DNA of 5,013 bases from Bacteroidetes bacterium SW_11_45_7. GTDB lineage: Bacteria > Bacteroidota > Bacteroidia > Chitinophagales > SW-11-45-7. Below the pieces are notes generated by a model. The model saw only the letters and a program-made list of their open reading frames with translations. It did no database searches and had not been told where the DNA came from. Shown one piece after another: positions 1-5,013 of this stretch. A program made the translations under genes and the position numbers. Position 1 is the first letter of the stretch. Every line of letters begins with the position of its first letter. The stretch is taken from NCBI GenBank assembly GCA_003022985.1, contig PXTV01000079.1:1-5013 (forward strand), given 5' to 3'.

Positions 1-37
1 CCTTCCGGCTGGCAGGCACAGCCTTCCGGCTGGCAGG
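1..37. repeat. 21-bp direct repeat, two copies
   Basis: The 16-bp core CCTTCCGGCTGGCAGG occurs at 1-16 and again at 22-37, giving a 21-bp period; the array may continue left of the window. Each core is an imperfect palindrome (12 of 16 positions match its own reverse complement). Because 21 is a multiple of three, the array stays open when read as protein (P-S-G-W-Q-A-Q then P-S-G-W-Q, ending at TAA 46-48), so it could be the C-terminus of a plus-strand gene from outside the window. An intergenic repeat is at least as likely. The sequence here cannot decide between them. Confidence 0.6.
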
Positions 38-66
38 GATTCCTCTAAGGCTGCAATAGAAATTAG

Positions 67-96
67 AAGCCGCCTTTCCATAATGGCGGCTTTTTT
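67..96 (+). terminator. Rho-independent terminator
   Basis: A perfect 8-bp stem AAGCCGCC (67-74) / GGCGGCTT (85-92) encloses a 10-nt loop and runs straight into six Ts (91-96). This is a classic intrinsic terminator on the plus strand, so a plus-strand transcript should end here, which implies a gene to the left of the window. On the minus strand the same GC-rich stem lies 52 nt past the end of the DUF4349 gene but is followed only by a weak T tract (TTCTAATTT), so it may help stop that transcript less efficiently. Confidence 0.85.
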
Positions 97-117
97 ATGC
101 TTGCTTTCCCGTGACAA

Positions 118-145
118 GAAAGCCAAATTCACCTCAAAGGCTTTC
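118..145 (-). terminator. Possible weak terminator hairpin after DUF4349 gene
   Basis: A perfect 7-bp inverted repeat, GAAAGCC (118-124) and GGCTTTC (139-145), has a 14-nt loop and overlaps the stop codon of the minus-strand DUF4349 gene. Read on the minus strand it is followed by TTGTC rather than a clean U tract, so termination here is only a possibility. Confidence 0.3.
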
Positions 146-895
146 ACCGTTTCTTCCTGAACAGCTTGAAGCCGAGATAGATCAGGCCAGCCAGGACGAA
201 CAACATCCACAAATGGCTGATGAGCAAGACCAGCCGCAAAAATATAGTCCACCCTTTAGCAAAAGCATTGCCCAATGATTCAAAAAACTGGAGGGAGGCG
301 CCAGTGTTCTGATAGAAGTTGATGCGTAAGGTGCTATAGTTGACGCGCTGCTGAAGATGGCGCAAGCGCCTTTCAACGGACTCGATCTCTTCCCGCACCT
401 TACTTAATTTTTCTTCGATGGCCAACATATCCTCAACGGCTTCAGCTTCATCCAGGAGCTGACGGTAGCGCTCCTCCAGCTCCTTTTTGTTCTTGAGACG
501 GGCAGCGATATCGATGTACTGCTCGGTTTGATCCTTGGTGGTGATCTGTTTCCTGTCCACCTCGTAGGCATGTTTGGTAACTGCATCCACGTAGGCATCA
601 AAACGTGCCGATGGCACTTTCACCTCAATATCGTAATCGATGCGATCGGCTGAGCTACGCTTATCCTTTTGTTGCACATAGGCATTGAACGATTCCGTAA
701 GTTGTTGAATATGGCTTTCTGACGAATCGACATTCTTCGTTTCAAATACCAATTCCCCCGTTTTAATGCCTCAGCCTCCTTTTGCTTCATTGAAGAGGTT
801 GCTTCTTGGGGAGGAGCCGATCTTTCTTGCCGGGAACATCCTTCAAATACCAAACACAGGACTAAAACAATGCTTGCCAAGCCTTTTTTATACAT
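144..895 (-). pseudogene. DUF4349 domain lipoprotein/membrane protein, frameshifted
   Basis: Two minus-strand frames together make one DUF4349 protein of about 250 residues. The first frame starts at ATG 895 with a lipoprotein-like signal (M-Y-K-K, then a hydrophobic stretch ending L-V-F-E-G-C20; Glu at -2 is unusual for a lipobox) and a polar linker. The second frame carries the family core: I-K-T-G-E-L-V-F-E-T-K-N-V at about 767-729, V-P-S-A-R-F-D-A-Y, then T-E-Q-Y-I-D-I-A-A-R-L-K-N-K-K-E-L-E, a charged coiled coil, and V-N-Y-S-T-L-R-I-N-F. It ends with one membrane helix and the basic tail F-R-K-K-R before TGA at 144. The first frame misses the whole domain, and the second has a TGA at 773-771 just before the conserved I-K-T-G-E-L, so a one-base loss lies between about 754 and 770. 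The 202-residue piece from TTG 752 lacks an export signal. The family's function is unknown; it is an envelope protein. I cannot tell mutation from sequencing error. The gene follows rlmN by 141 bp on the same strand. No clear Shine-Dalgarno precedes 895. Confidence 0.85.
754..773 (-). other. Frameshift site within DUF4349 gene
   Basis: On the minus strand the upstream frame reads E-A-E-A-L-K-R through this stretch while the family-matching frame reads I-K-T-G-E-L from 767. The latter frame has a TGA at 773-771, so the switch must occur in the short interval between that stop and the conserved motif. The interval contains a run of four As (764-761) and a run of five Gs (759-755), both indel-prone. 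One added base between codon GAG and ATT would give E-A-x-I-K-T-G-E-L in one frame. No canonical X-XXY-YYZ slippery heptamer is present, which argues against programmed frameshifting. Confidence 0.75.
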
Positions 896-1036
896 AATGG
901 ACCGTTTGCTTCAGTGATCTAATGAGTAAGAAACTGAATATACAAAATTTTAACAGTACTTGACACTATGATTGAAGATACTGCAAAGCCCGATGTCTTT
1001 GATGACGACCGGTAAAACAAGAAGGGCGAATAGTTT

Positions 1037-2095
1037 CTACTTATTGGCGAGCTGGCCGCAAGCAGCATCGATATCCTTGCCCCTGCTGCGCCTTACTTTG
1101 GCCACAATGTCGTGATCCTCCAAATACCCGATAAACTGCTCGCGCTGCTCAGTTTCAGCTTTTGAAAAGGGCAGCCCATCCACGTTATTGTACTCGATTA
1201 CATTAACCAAAGCCGGCACGCGTTGGCAGAGCTTCACAAGGTCACGCGCATCATCCATTGTATCATTGTAGCGGTCGAAGAGGATGTATTCGAACGTGAG
1301 TTTATTGCCGGTGCACCGGTAGAAGTAGTTGAGAGCATCCACCAGCGTGTCGATATCGTTGGTATTGTTAATGGCCATGATCTCGCTGCGCTTGTCATTG
1401 GTGGGCGCATGAAGCGACAAAGCGAGGTTAAAGCGGACATTGTCATCGCCAAGCTGGCGGATCATCTTGGCAATACCCACCGTGGAGACCGTGATCCGCT
1501 TGGGTGACATATTGAGGCCGTTTTCAGCGGTAAGGCGGTCAACGCTGGCCAGCACGTTCTTGTAGTTGAGCAGCGGCTCGCCCATGCCCATGTAGACGAT
1601 ATTGGTGAGCGGATGATTGTATTGCGCAAGCGACTCGTTGCTGATAAGCACCACCTGATCGTAGATCTCGGCACAGGTAAGGTTGCGCTTAAGGTCGAGC
1701 AGTCCGGTGGCGCAGAAGTTGCAACTCAGAGAGCAACCGATCTGCGAGGAAATACAGGCCGTCCAGCGCTCTTCTGTGGGAATGAGGACGCCCTCCACAT
1801 TGTGCCCGTCATGCAATTTGAATTTGAACTTGATGGTGCCGTCCTGGCTTTGCTGCTTGTCATCAATGACAACCGGCTTGATGGTATAGTAATCCTTGAG
1901 TGTGTCCCGCAGTGACTTTGAGAGATTCGTCATCTCATCAAAGGAGGTACAGCTCTTTTCCCATAGCCACTCGTAGATCTGCTGAGCCCTGAACGGACGC
2001 TCGCCAAGCTGCTCGATCTCGGCTTGGAGCTGGTCGAGGGAGAGCTTACGGATGTCGGTTTGAGTTTCGGTGATTCCCATCAGAGTAAAAACCAT
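1037..2095 (-). CDS. rlmN: 23S rRNA (A2503-C2) / tRNA (A37-C2) methyltransferase RlmN
   Basis: RlmN is a cytosolic radical-SAM enzyme that methylates C2 of adenosine 2503 in 23S rRNA and of A37 in some tRNAs, using a methyl-cysteine intermediate. The 352-residue protein has the usual family length. An N-terminal RNA-binding part (D-I-R-K-L-S-L, then F-R-A-Q-Q-I-Y-E-W-L-W at about 35-45, M-T-N-L-S-K at 55-60) precedes the radical-SAM barrel. The cluster motif C121-S-L-S-C125-N-F-C128 is intact, as is G-E-P (172-174). The two catalytic cysteines, equivalent to E. coli Cys118 and Cys355 by spacing and context, are C114 (T-A-C-I-S-S-Q) and C346 (D-A-A-C-G-Q-L). It ends in TAG at 1039-1037. ATG 2095 is the longest start. 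The second ATG at 2080 (M-G-I-T-E-T-Q) fits homologues about equally well, and neither has a clear Shine-Dalgarno. The gene is divergent from the amidohydrolase, and the DUF4349 gene lies downstream on the same strand. Confidence 0.97.
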   Translation of the reverse strand: MVFTLMGITETQTDIRKLSLDQLQAEIEQLGERPFRAQQIYEWLWEKSCTSFDEMTNLSKSLRDTLKDYYTIKPVVIDDKQQSQDGTIKFKFKLHDGHNVEGVLIPTEERWTACISSQIGCSLSCNFCATGLLDLKRNLTCAEIYDQVVLISNESLAQYNHPLTNIVYMGMGEPLLNYKNVLASVDRLTAENGLNMSPKRITVSTVGIAKMIRQLGDDNVRFNLALSLHAPTNDKRSEIMAINNTNDIDTLVDALNYFYRCTGNKLTFEYILFDRYNDTMDDARDLVKLCQRVPALVNVIEYNNVDGLPFSKAETEQREQFIGYLEDHDIVAKVRRSRGKDIDAACGQLANK

Positions 2096-2300
2096 TGAAG
2101 AATAAAAACAGGGTTTCGTTTGAGTACTTGAATACCTCCCTATTTATAGTTTTTGTAAAAAAATGATCAAGTTCCAAGTAACCAACCCTTATACCTTCCT
2201 AATAAACATAAAGAGAGTGGAGGATGTTCCTTGTATGTGTCCCGGCAAATAGCAACAAAACAGCATCAAAACGGTTAATTTCGCAATTGGATTTATGTGG
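2096..2300. other. Divergent intergenic region, rlmN side
   Basis: This stretch holds the upstream region of rlmN (minus strand) and probably the promoter of the plus-strand amidohydrolase. It is AT-rich. I searched for the Bacteroidota -7 box (TAnnTTTG, or CAAAnnTA for the minus strand) and found no full match in either direction, so no promoter is called. Short open frames that cross it encode no recognisable protein and read into the repeat that follows. Confidence 0.4.
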
Positions 2301-2379
2301 GCCACAAAGGCATGAAGCCACAAAGAAAATATTATTTAATACCACGTGGTTTTTTACTTTTTCACCTCGTGTCTTTGTG
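2301..2379. repeat. Composite palindromic intergenic repeat (CACAAAG/CTTTGTG type)
   Basis: A 15-nt left arm CACAAAGGCATGAAG (2303-2317) pairs with a right arm CCTCGTGTCTTTGTG (2365-2379). Twelve positions are Watson-Crick; two of the three differences become G-U pairs in RNA. The left arm also carries a direct repeat, GCCACAAAG at 2301-2309 and 2317-2325 (16-bp period). Near the centre is a perfect 10-bp palindrome ACCACGTGGT (2341-2350). Repeats of the form CACAAAG-x-CACGAAG paired with CTTCGTG-x-CTTTGTG are, from memory, scattered between genes in many Bacteroidota. I infer a non-autonomous REP/MITE-like element. It encodes no transposase. Confidence 0.65.
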
Positions 2380-2380
2380 T

Positions 2381-2403
2381 CTCCCGATGTCAAGCATCGG
2401 GAG
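2381..2403 (+). repeat. Perfect 9-bp hairpin upstream of amidohydrolase
   Basis: CTCCCGATG (2381-2389) and CATCGGGAG (2395-2403) are exact reverse complements around the 5-nt loop TCAAG, forming a stable stem. It starts one base after the larger palindromic repeat and ends four bases before the ribosome binding site of the amidohydrolase. It lacks a T run, so it is not an intrinsic terminator on the plus strand. It could be the end of the repeat element, or a 5'-leader structure that affects ribosome access. Confidence 0.7.
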
Positions 2404-2407
2404 TGGC

Positions 2408-2413
2408 AAAAGG
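2408..2413 (+). promoter_or_regulatory. Ribosome binding site fixing start at 2420
   Basis: AAAAGG lies six bases before ATG 2420 and partly matches the anti-Shine-Dalgarno complement AAAGGAGG. Together with the homology boundary of the protein it supports 2420 over the in-frame ATG at 2297. Confidence 0.55.
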
Positions 2414-2419
2414 TTGTTT

Positions 2420-3601
2420 ATGAGACGAATTACGGCTGATTATGTCTTTACGGCCGATACGCCACCTCTGAAGGATGGTGTAGTGGTTTTAAACGATGAT
2501 GGCCTGGTGCTGGCCATTGAGCACAAGAGCGATTTTGATCCCGCGGAGCTCGAGGAATACAACGGCTTTTTGGTGCCCGGCTTTGTGAACAGCCACTGCC
2601 ATCTGGAACTGTCCCACATGCAGAACGTCATGTCGCCAGGTACGGGACTGATCCCTTTCATCAAGGGCGTTTTAGGTAAGCGGGATGCAACGAATGAGGA
2701 AATTCTGGACGCCATAGCCAAGCGTGAACAGGAAATGATCGAGGCGGGCATTGTGGCAGTGGGCGATATTGCCAATGTGAGCGACAGCTTTGCCCAAAAA
2801 GCCCGGGGCAATCTTGCTTACTACACTTTTGTGGAGCTGTTCGATTTGCTGAATCCGAAAGAAGCGCAGAAGTCGTTTGATCAGGGGAAGCAACTGTACG
2901 ATGAGCTGCTGGAAAAAGGGCTCAAAGCCGCAATGGCCCCACACGCCCCCTACTCGGTCTCACCTGAGCTCTTCAAGCTTGTGGATGCTTTCAATGCCAG
3001 GAACAAGGGCCTCACCTCCATCCACAACCAGGAAACGCCTGAGGAGAACGAGTTCATGGCAAAAAAGGAAGGCGCCTTCAATGCATTTTACAACGATATG
3101 GGCATCGATATATCCGCCTTTGAACCCACGGGTGAACGTGCCATCAACACGGCTATCCGCTATATTGCGCAAACGCCCAAAGCCATTTTTGTGCACAACA
3201 CCATGACGGAAGAGGAAGATATCAGGCAAACGAGAAAAGGCGGGCCGCAAATCTACTGGTGCTCCTGTCCCAACGCCAATCTGTACATCGAAAACCGGCT
3301 GCCGGATTACCAAGCTTTCATCAACAACAACTGCACCATGATCCTTGGTACAGATAGTATTGCTTCAAACTGGCAGCTATCGATCCCGGAAGAGATGAAA
3401 GCCATCCACAAGCACTACCCCGACATCACCACCGAGATGCTAGTCAAGTGGGGCACTTATAACGGGGCCGAAGCGCTTGGATTCGAGGAGCGGCTGGGCA
3501 GCATTACCCCTGGTAAAACGCCTGGCGTGAACCTGATTGAAAACGCGGACATCGAAGGGCGCAAGCTGACGGAGGAAGCGAGTGTGAGGAAGTTGATCTA
3601 A
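2420..3601 (+). CDS. Amidohydrolase family protein (cytosine/aminodeoxyfutalosine deaminase-like)
   Basis: This is a cytosolic metal-dependent hydrolase of the amidohydrolase superfamily, of the group that deaminates purine-like or other heterocyclic amines (SsnA, Atz/Trz, aminodeoxyfutalosine deaminase). Counting from ATG 2420 (393 residues), an N-terminal beta part (A-D-Y-V-F-T-A-D, D-G-V-V-V) leads into the barrel. Likely metal and catalytic residues are H59 and H61 (N-S-H-C-H-L-E-L-S), H202 (S-I-H-N-Q-E, with E205 nearby), H259 (F-V-H-N) and D312 (L-G-T-D-S). H175 (A-P-H-A-P-Y-S-V-S) probably binds substrate. The C-terminal A-L-G-F-E-x-R-L-G-S-I-T-P-G-K stretch is typical of the family. 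An aminodeoxyfutalosine deaminase role in futalosine-route menaquinone synthesis is possible but not shown: no mqn neighbours are visible. ATG 2297 is in frame, but its 41 extra codons are translated intergenic repeat (start ...I-P-R-G-F-L-L-F-H) with no resemblance to the family, so I prefer 2420. It ends in TAA at 3599-3601. Confidence 0.92.
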   Translation: MRRITADYVFTADTPPLKDGVVVLNDDGLVLAIEHKSDFDPAELEEYNGFLVPGFVNSHCHLELSHMQNVMSPGTGLIPFIKGVLGKRDATNEEILDAIAKREQEMIEAGIVAVGDIANVSDSFAQKARGNLAYYTFVELFDLLNPKEAQKSFDQGKQLYDELLEKGLKAAMAPHAPYSVSPELFKLVDAFNARNKGLTSIHNQETPEENEFMAKKEGAFNAFYNDMGIDISAFEPTGERAINTAIRYIAQTPKAIFVHNTMTEEEDIRQTRKGGPQIYWCSCPNANLYIENRLPDYQAFINNNCTMILGTDSIASNWQLSIPEEMKAIHKHYPDITTEMLVKWGTYNGAEALGFEERLGSITPGKTPGVNLIENADIEGRKLTEEASVRKLI

Positions 3602-3602
3602 G

Positions 3603-3688
3603 ATGTAAAATATAAGATTTAAGATTGGCTCGCTGACACTTCTGAGCGATTTGGTTTAATATTAGATTTTATGTCTTAAATTTTAAAT
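3603..3688. repeat. AT-rich imperfect inverted repeat after amidohydrolase
   Basis: ATGTAAAATATAAGAT (3603-3618) matches the reverse complement of GTCTTAAATTTTAAAT (3673-3688) at 13 of 16 positions. A shorter inverted pair TCGCT (3630-3634) / AGCGA (3645-3649) lies inside. It begins one base after the amidohydrolase stop codon. There is no GC-rich stem with a T run, so it is not a typical intrinsic terminator, although it could form the 3' end of the mRNA. It resembles the AT-rich palindromic spacers I recall from Bacteroidota. Confidence 0.5.
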
Positions 3689-3744
3689 GCTCTCAGATGA
3701 GGGCAATTAGGTCAAACCTTCTTCCGCACACAAATTCAAAGGCG

Positions 3745-3752
3745 TAACTTTG
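3745..3752 (+). promoter_or_regulatory. Bacteroidota-type -7 box of tRNA-Lys promoter
   Basis: TAACTTTG is an exact match to the Bacteroidota primary sigma factor -7 consensus TAnnTTTG. It ends 15 bp before the first base of the mature tRNA, which suits a transcript with a very short leader. The -33 TTG is not exact: TTC at 3722-3724 is at roughly the right distance (20 bp). tRNA promoters in this phylum can rely mostly on the -7 box. Confidence 0.65.
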
Positions 3753-3767
3753 CATCTATAACAATCC

Positions 3768-3840
3768 CTCTCCGTAGCTCAGCTGGTAGAGCAACTGACT
3801 CTTAATCAGTGGGTCGGAGGTTCGAATCCTCCCGGGGAGA
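3768..3840 (+). tRNA. tRNA-Lys (anticodon CTT)
   Basis: A full 73-nt cloverleaf can be folded. The acceptor stem is CTCTCCG (3768-3774) with CGGGGAG (3833-3839), including one T-G wobble. The D arm is GCTC/GAGC around AGCTGGTA. The anticodon stem is ACTGA (3794-3798) / TCAGT (3806-3810), with loop C-T-C-T-T-A-A placing CTT at 34-36 to read lysine AAG. The variable loop is GGGTC. The T arm is GGAGG/CCTCC around TTCGAAT, and the discriminator base is A at 3840. CCA is not encoded (CTG follows), so it must be added after transcription. Confidence 0.97.
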
Positions 3841-3850
3841 CTGCCACAAT

Positions 3851-3889
3851 AAAGGGTTTAAGCTTCTTTGCAAGCTGGGTCCCTTTTTT
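3851..3889 (+). terminator. Intrinsic terminator after tRNA-Lys
   Basis: An outer stem AAAGGG (3851-3856) / CCCTTT (3881-3886) surrounds an inner stem AGCTT (3861-3865) / AAGCT (3872-3876) and leads into a T run at 3884-3889. Its place 10 nt after the tRNA end marks it as the end of a one-gene tRNA transcript. Confidence 0.75.
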
Positions 3890-3989
3890 ATTTGCACCCA
3901 TTTTTGCTCCTACCAGGTGTTAGTTTTTTCCTTTTTCAGTTGGTGATTGCAAAATGATTTATCTAACATCAACACGCAAACTTATTGCC

Positions 3990-4017
3990 CCAATTATTGG
4001 TGATAATTGGCCAATTA
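3990..4017. repeat. Overlapping CCAAT/ATTGG palindromes
   Basis: Three palindromes overlap in 28 bp: CCAAT-T-ATTGG (3990-4000), CCAATTAT (3990-3997) paired with ATAATTGG (4003-4010) around a 5-nt gap, and the perfect 14-bp palindrome TAATTGGCCAATTA (4004-4017). The shape is that of a multi-site operator for a dimeric regulator. It lies about 280 bp before the nearest likely promoter, so which gene it would serve is unclear. Confidence 0.45.
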
Positions 4018-4029
4018 CAACTAATACAT

Positions 4030-4169
4030 ATTAAGTGGATGAAAATAAAAATCTTCCTTAACAAAAATTTAAGAAAATACGAGTTGTAAAGACTTCTGCA
4101 GCGAAGTTAATAGAAAAGATTTTTACAGATTGAAGCTCCACAATCATTTTTGACCCCACACCACTTAAT
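4030..4169. repeat. Long-range inverted repeat with nested arms
   Basis: ATTAAGTGG (4030-4038) is an exact reverse complement of CCACTTAAT (4161-4169). The short pair ACTTC (4092-4096) / GAAGT (4103-4107) shares exactly the same centre, 4099.5. A third exact 9-bp pair, AAAAATCTT (4047-4055) / AAGATTTTT (4116-4124), is nested but off centre. The 140-bp non-coding length with terminal inverted repeats is compatible with a decayed MITE-like element or a folded RNA. I see no clear target-site duplication. In AT-rich DNA some of this pairing may be chance. Confidence 0.35.
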
Positions 4170-4300
4170 TGATTTTAAAGCCCTGACATGAGCTTCTTAA
4201 TAACTCCTAATAACTTGAAGAACTTTAGCTGTACTTGTTGCTGTCATGAAGGGAAATAGCAGAAGAATTTTACAAAATCTCAAAAAAATTAGCTCATCTT

Positions 4301-4332
4301 TTTGGTGACTCCAGTGAAACTGTTTAACTTTA
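4301..4332 (+). promoter_or_regulatory. Probable Bacteroidota promoter of surface protein gene
   Basis: TTTG at 4301-4304 and TAACTTTA at 4325-4332 are separated by 20 bp. This fits the Bacteroidota primary sigma pattern (TTTG/TTG at -33, TAnnTTTG at -7) with one mismatch, the last base of the -7 box. Transcription would start near 4338, leaving a leader of about 40 nt before ATG 4377. Confidence 0.45.
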
Positions 4333-4376
4333 AACTTTACGAAATACGTAATTATATTCACAAATAACTTTTTACT

Positions 4377-5013
4377 ATGGCTAATCAAGCGATTGTCCGC
4401 AACACAAAAGATTTCGTAAAGGGCAAAGTGCTCCTGCAAAAAATCACCTATATGATTTCTTTAATGGAAGAAAGGCCGAAGGCTAAGAGGTTTTTGCCAA
4501 TACCTTCCCTCTCAGGGAGCTTATTCATTGTTGCTTCTTTGATGTTTGTGATTTTTGTGACAAAACAAGCGAATTCTCTTCCCCAACAATCGGTTTGTGA
4601 CACCCTCCGCACGCAAACGCCTGGCGGCTGGGGAGCTGCACCTGCTGGCAATAACCCGGGCACTTATCTGCACAACAACTTTGCTGCCGCTTTCCCCAAT
4701 GGGTTGCACGTTGGTTGCAACGATTCATTGGTTCTCACCTCAGCTCAATCGGTAACAGACTTCCTGCCATCAGGTGGCTCCCCTTCAACATTGCCATCAG
4801 GAACCTTAACGAACCCCACTTCTCATAGCAATACACTTGCAGGGCATGTGGTAACATTGAAACTAAGTATCACCTTTGACAAGTACGACCCGGGTTTCGG
4901 TTCATCCCCCATCAATCTCGAGGATTTAACTGTCACTCAAGGCACTTTTGCGGGTTGGACTGTTTCACAGGTATTTGCCGAAGCGAACAAGGCGCTTGGT
5001 GGCTGCAATTCTT
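4377..5013 (+). CDS. Secreted surface protein, T9SS-type (3' end outside window)
   Basis: An open frame with no stop runs from ATG 4377 off the right edge (212 residues visible). Residues about 48-61 form a hydrophobic export segment (S-L-F-I-V-A-S-L-M-F-V-I-F-V), followed by T-K-Q-A-N-S, a plausible signal peptidase region. The mature part begins V-C-D-T-L-R-T-Q-T-P-G-G and holds W85-G-A-A-P-A-G-N-N-P-G-T-Y-L (85-98), G-L-H-V-G-C-N (109-115), L-T-S-A-Q-S-V-T-D-F-L-P (120-131) and A-N-K-A-L-G-G-C-N (203-211). These strings recall the N-terminal region of large Bacteroidota surface proteins exported by the type IX system; the sorting domain would lie at the missing C-terminus. ATG 4377 follows an in-frame TAA and gives an unusually long, charged N-region. 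ATG 4464 (M-E-E-R-P-K-A-K-R) would give a more normal signal peptide. Neither has a good Shine-Dalgarno. Its exact role is unknown; adhesion or gliding is inference. Confidence 0.8.
   Translation, partial: MANQAIVRNTKDFVKGKVLLQKITYMISLMEERPKAKRFLPIPSLSGSLFIVASLMFVIFVTKQANSLPQQSVCDTLRTQTPGGWGAAPAGNNPGTYLHNNFAAAFPNGLHVGCNDSLVLTSAQSVTDFLPSGGSPSTLPSGTLTNPTSHSNTLAGHVVTLKLSITFDKYDPGFGSSPINLEDLTVTQGTFAGWTVSQVFAEANKALGGCNS

Larger units (their letters stand above)
3890..4300. other. AT-rich non-coding stretch between tRNA-Lys and surface protein gene
   Basis: I find no supportable gene on either strand. A 26-codon plus frame from ATG 3954 to TAA 4032-4034 has no start signal and crosses a palindrome, and a minus-strand frame at 4197-4439 overlaps the following gene antisense. 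The stretch does contain overlapping palindromes at 3990-4017 and an inverted repeat pair at 4030-4169, both listed separately. Base composition is clearly lower in GC than the flanking genes. Confidence 0.5.

Noticed and set aside
1..37. CRISPR array
   Set aside because: Only two copies with a 5-bp gap; no spacers of normal length and no cas genes.
754..773. Programmed -1 ribosomal frameshift in the DUF4349 gene
   Set aside because: The direction fits a -1 shift, but no X-XXY-YYZ slippery heptamer is present, and members of this family are normally encoded in one frame.
950..1000. Promoter for the DUF4349 gene on the minus strand
   Set aside because: The nearest match to the -7 box, TAAAATTTTG on the minus strand, has four bases instead of two between TA and TTTG.
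1223..1915. Two plus-strand open frames (1223-1507 and 1613-1915)
   Set aside because: Both lie wholly antisense to rlmN, whose reading is supported by conserved motifs; their proteins resemble nothing recognisable.
2199..2439. Overlapping short frames on both strands (2199-2393 minus, 2224-2439 plus)
   Set aside because: They are generated by the palindromic repeat and overlap the true start of the amidohydrolase.
3954..4034. 26-codon plus-strand peptide frame
   Set aside because: No Shine-Dalgarno, no promoter box and no recognisable features; it runs through the overlapping palindromes.
4197..4439. 80-codon minus-strand frame
   Set aside because: It begins antisense inside the surface protein gene, crosses that gene's probable promoter, and has no family resemblance or start signal.

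Overview
The window most likely comes from a member of the Bacteroidota. Four things point that way: a T9SS-style surface protein with the W-G-x-x-P-x-G-N-N-P-G-T-Y-L signature, a tRNA preceded by the Bacteroidota -7 box TAnnTTTG, mostly weak or absent Shine-Dalgarno sequences, and intergenic palindromic repeats of the CACAAAG/CTTTGTG kind that I recall from this phylum. I would not name a genus from this sequence.

Layout. 1-140 holds two copies of a 21-bp repeat and a strong hairpin terminator for something reading in from the left. 144-895 (minus) is a DUF4349 lipoprotein/membrane gene broken by a one-base frameshift near 760-770. 1037-2095 (minus) is rlmN, complete with its radical-SAM and catalytic cysteines. 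The two minus-strand genes lie 141 bp apart and could be co-transcribed. 2096-2419 is a divergent intergenic region whose right half is a composite palindromic repeat followed by a perfect 9-bp hairpin next to a ribosome binding site. 2420-3601 (plus) is a metal-dependent amidohydrolase of the cytosine/aminodeoxyfutalosine deaminase-like group. An in-frame ATG at 2297 would add 41 codons of translated repeat and is very probably not the real start. 3603-3688 is an AT-rich imperfect inverted repeat. 3768-3840 is tRNA-Lys(CTT) with its promoter box upstream and a terminator downstream. 3890-4376 is AT-rich and apparently non-coding, with overlapping palindromes, a long-range inverted repeat and a probable promoter at its end. 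From 4377 to beyond the right edge runs a secreted surface protein (first 212 residues visible) with an N-terminal export signal.

The genes do not form a pathway: rRNA/tRNA modification, a deaminase-type hydrolase, a tRNA and a cell-surface protein sit side by side, as is usual in a core chromosomal region. I see no convincing new system. The points most worth a second look are the frameshift, the repeat-derived false start of the amidohydrolase, the hairpin beside its ribosome binding site, and the stacked palindromes in the AT-rich gap before the surface protein.
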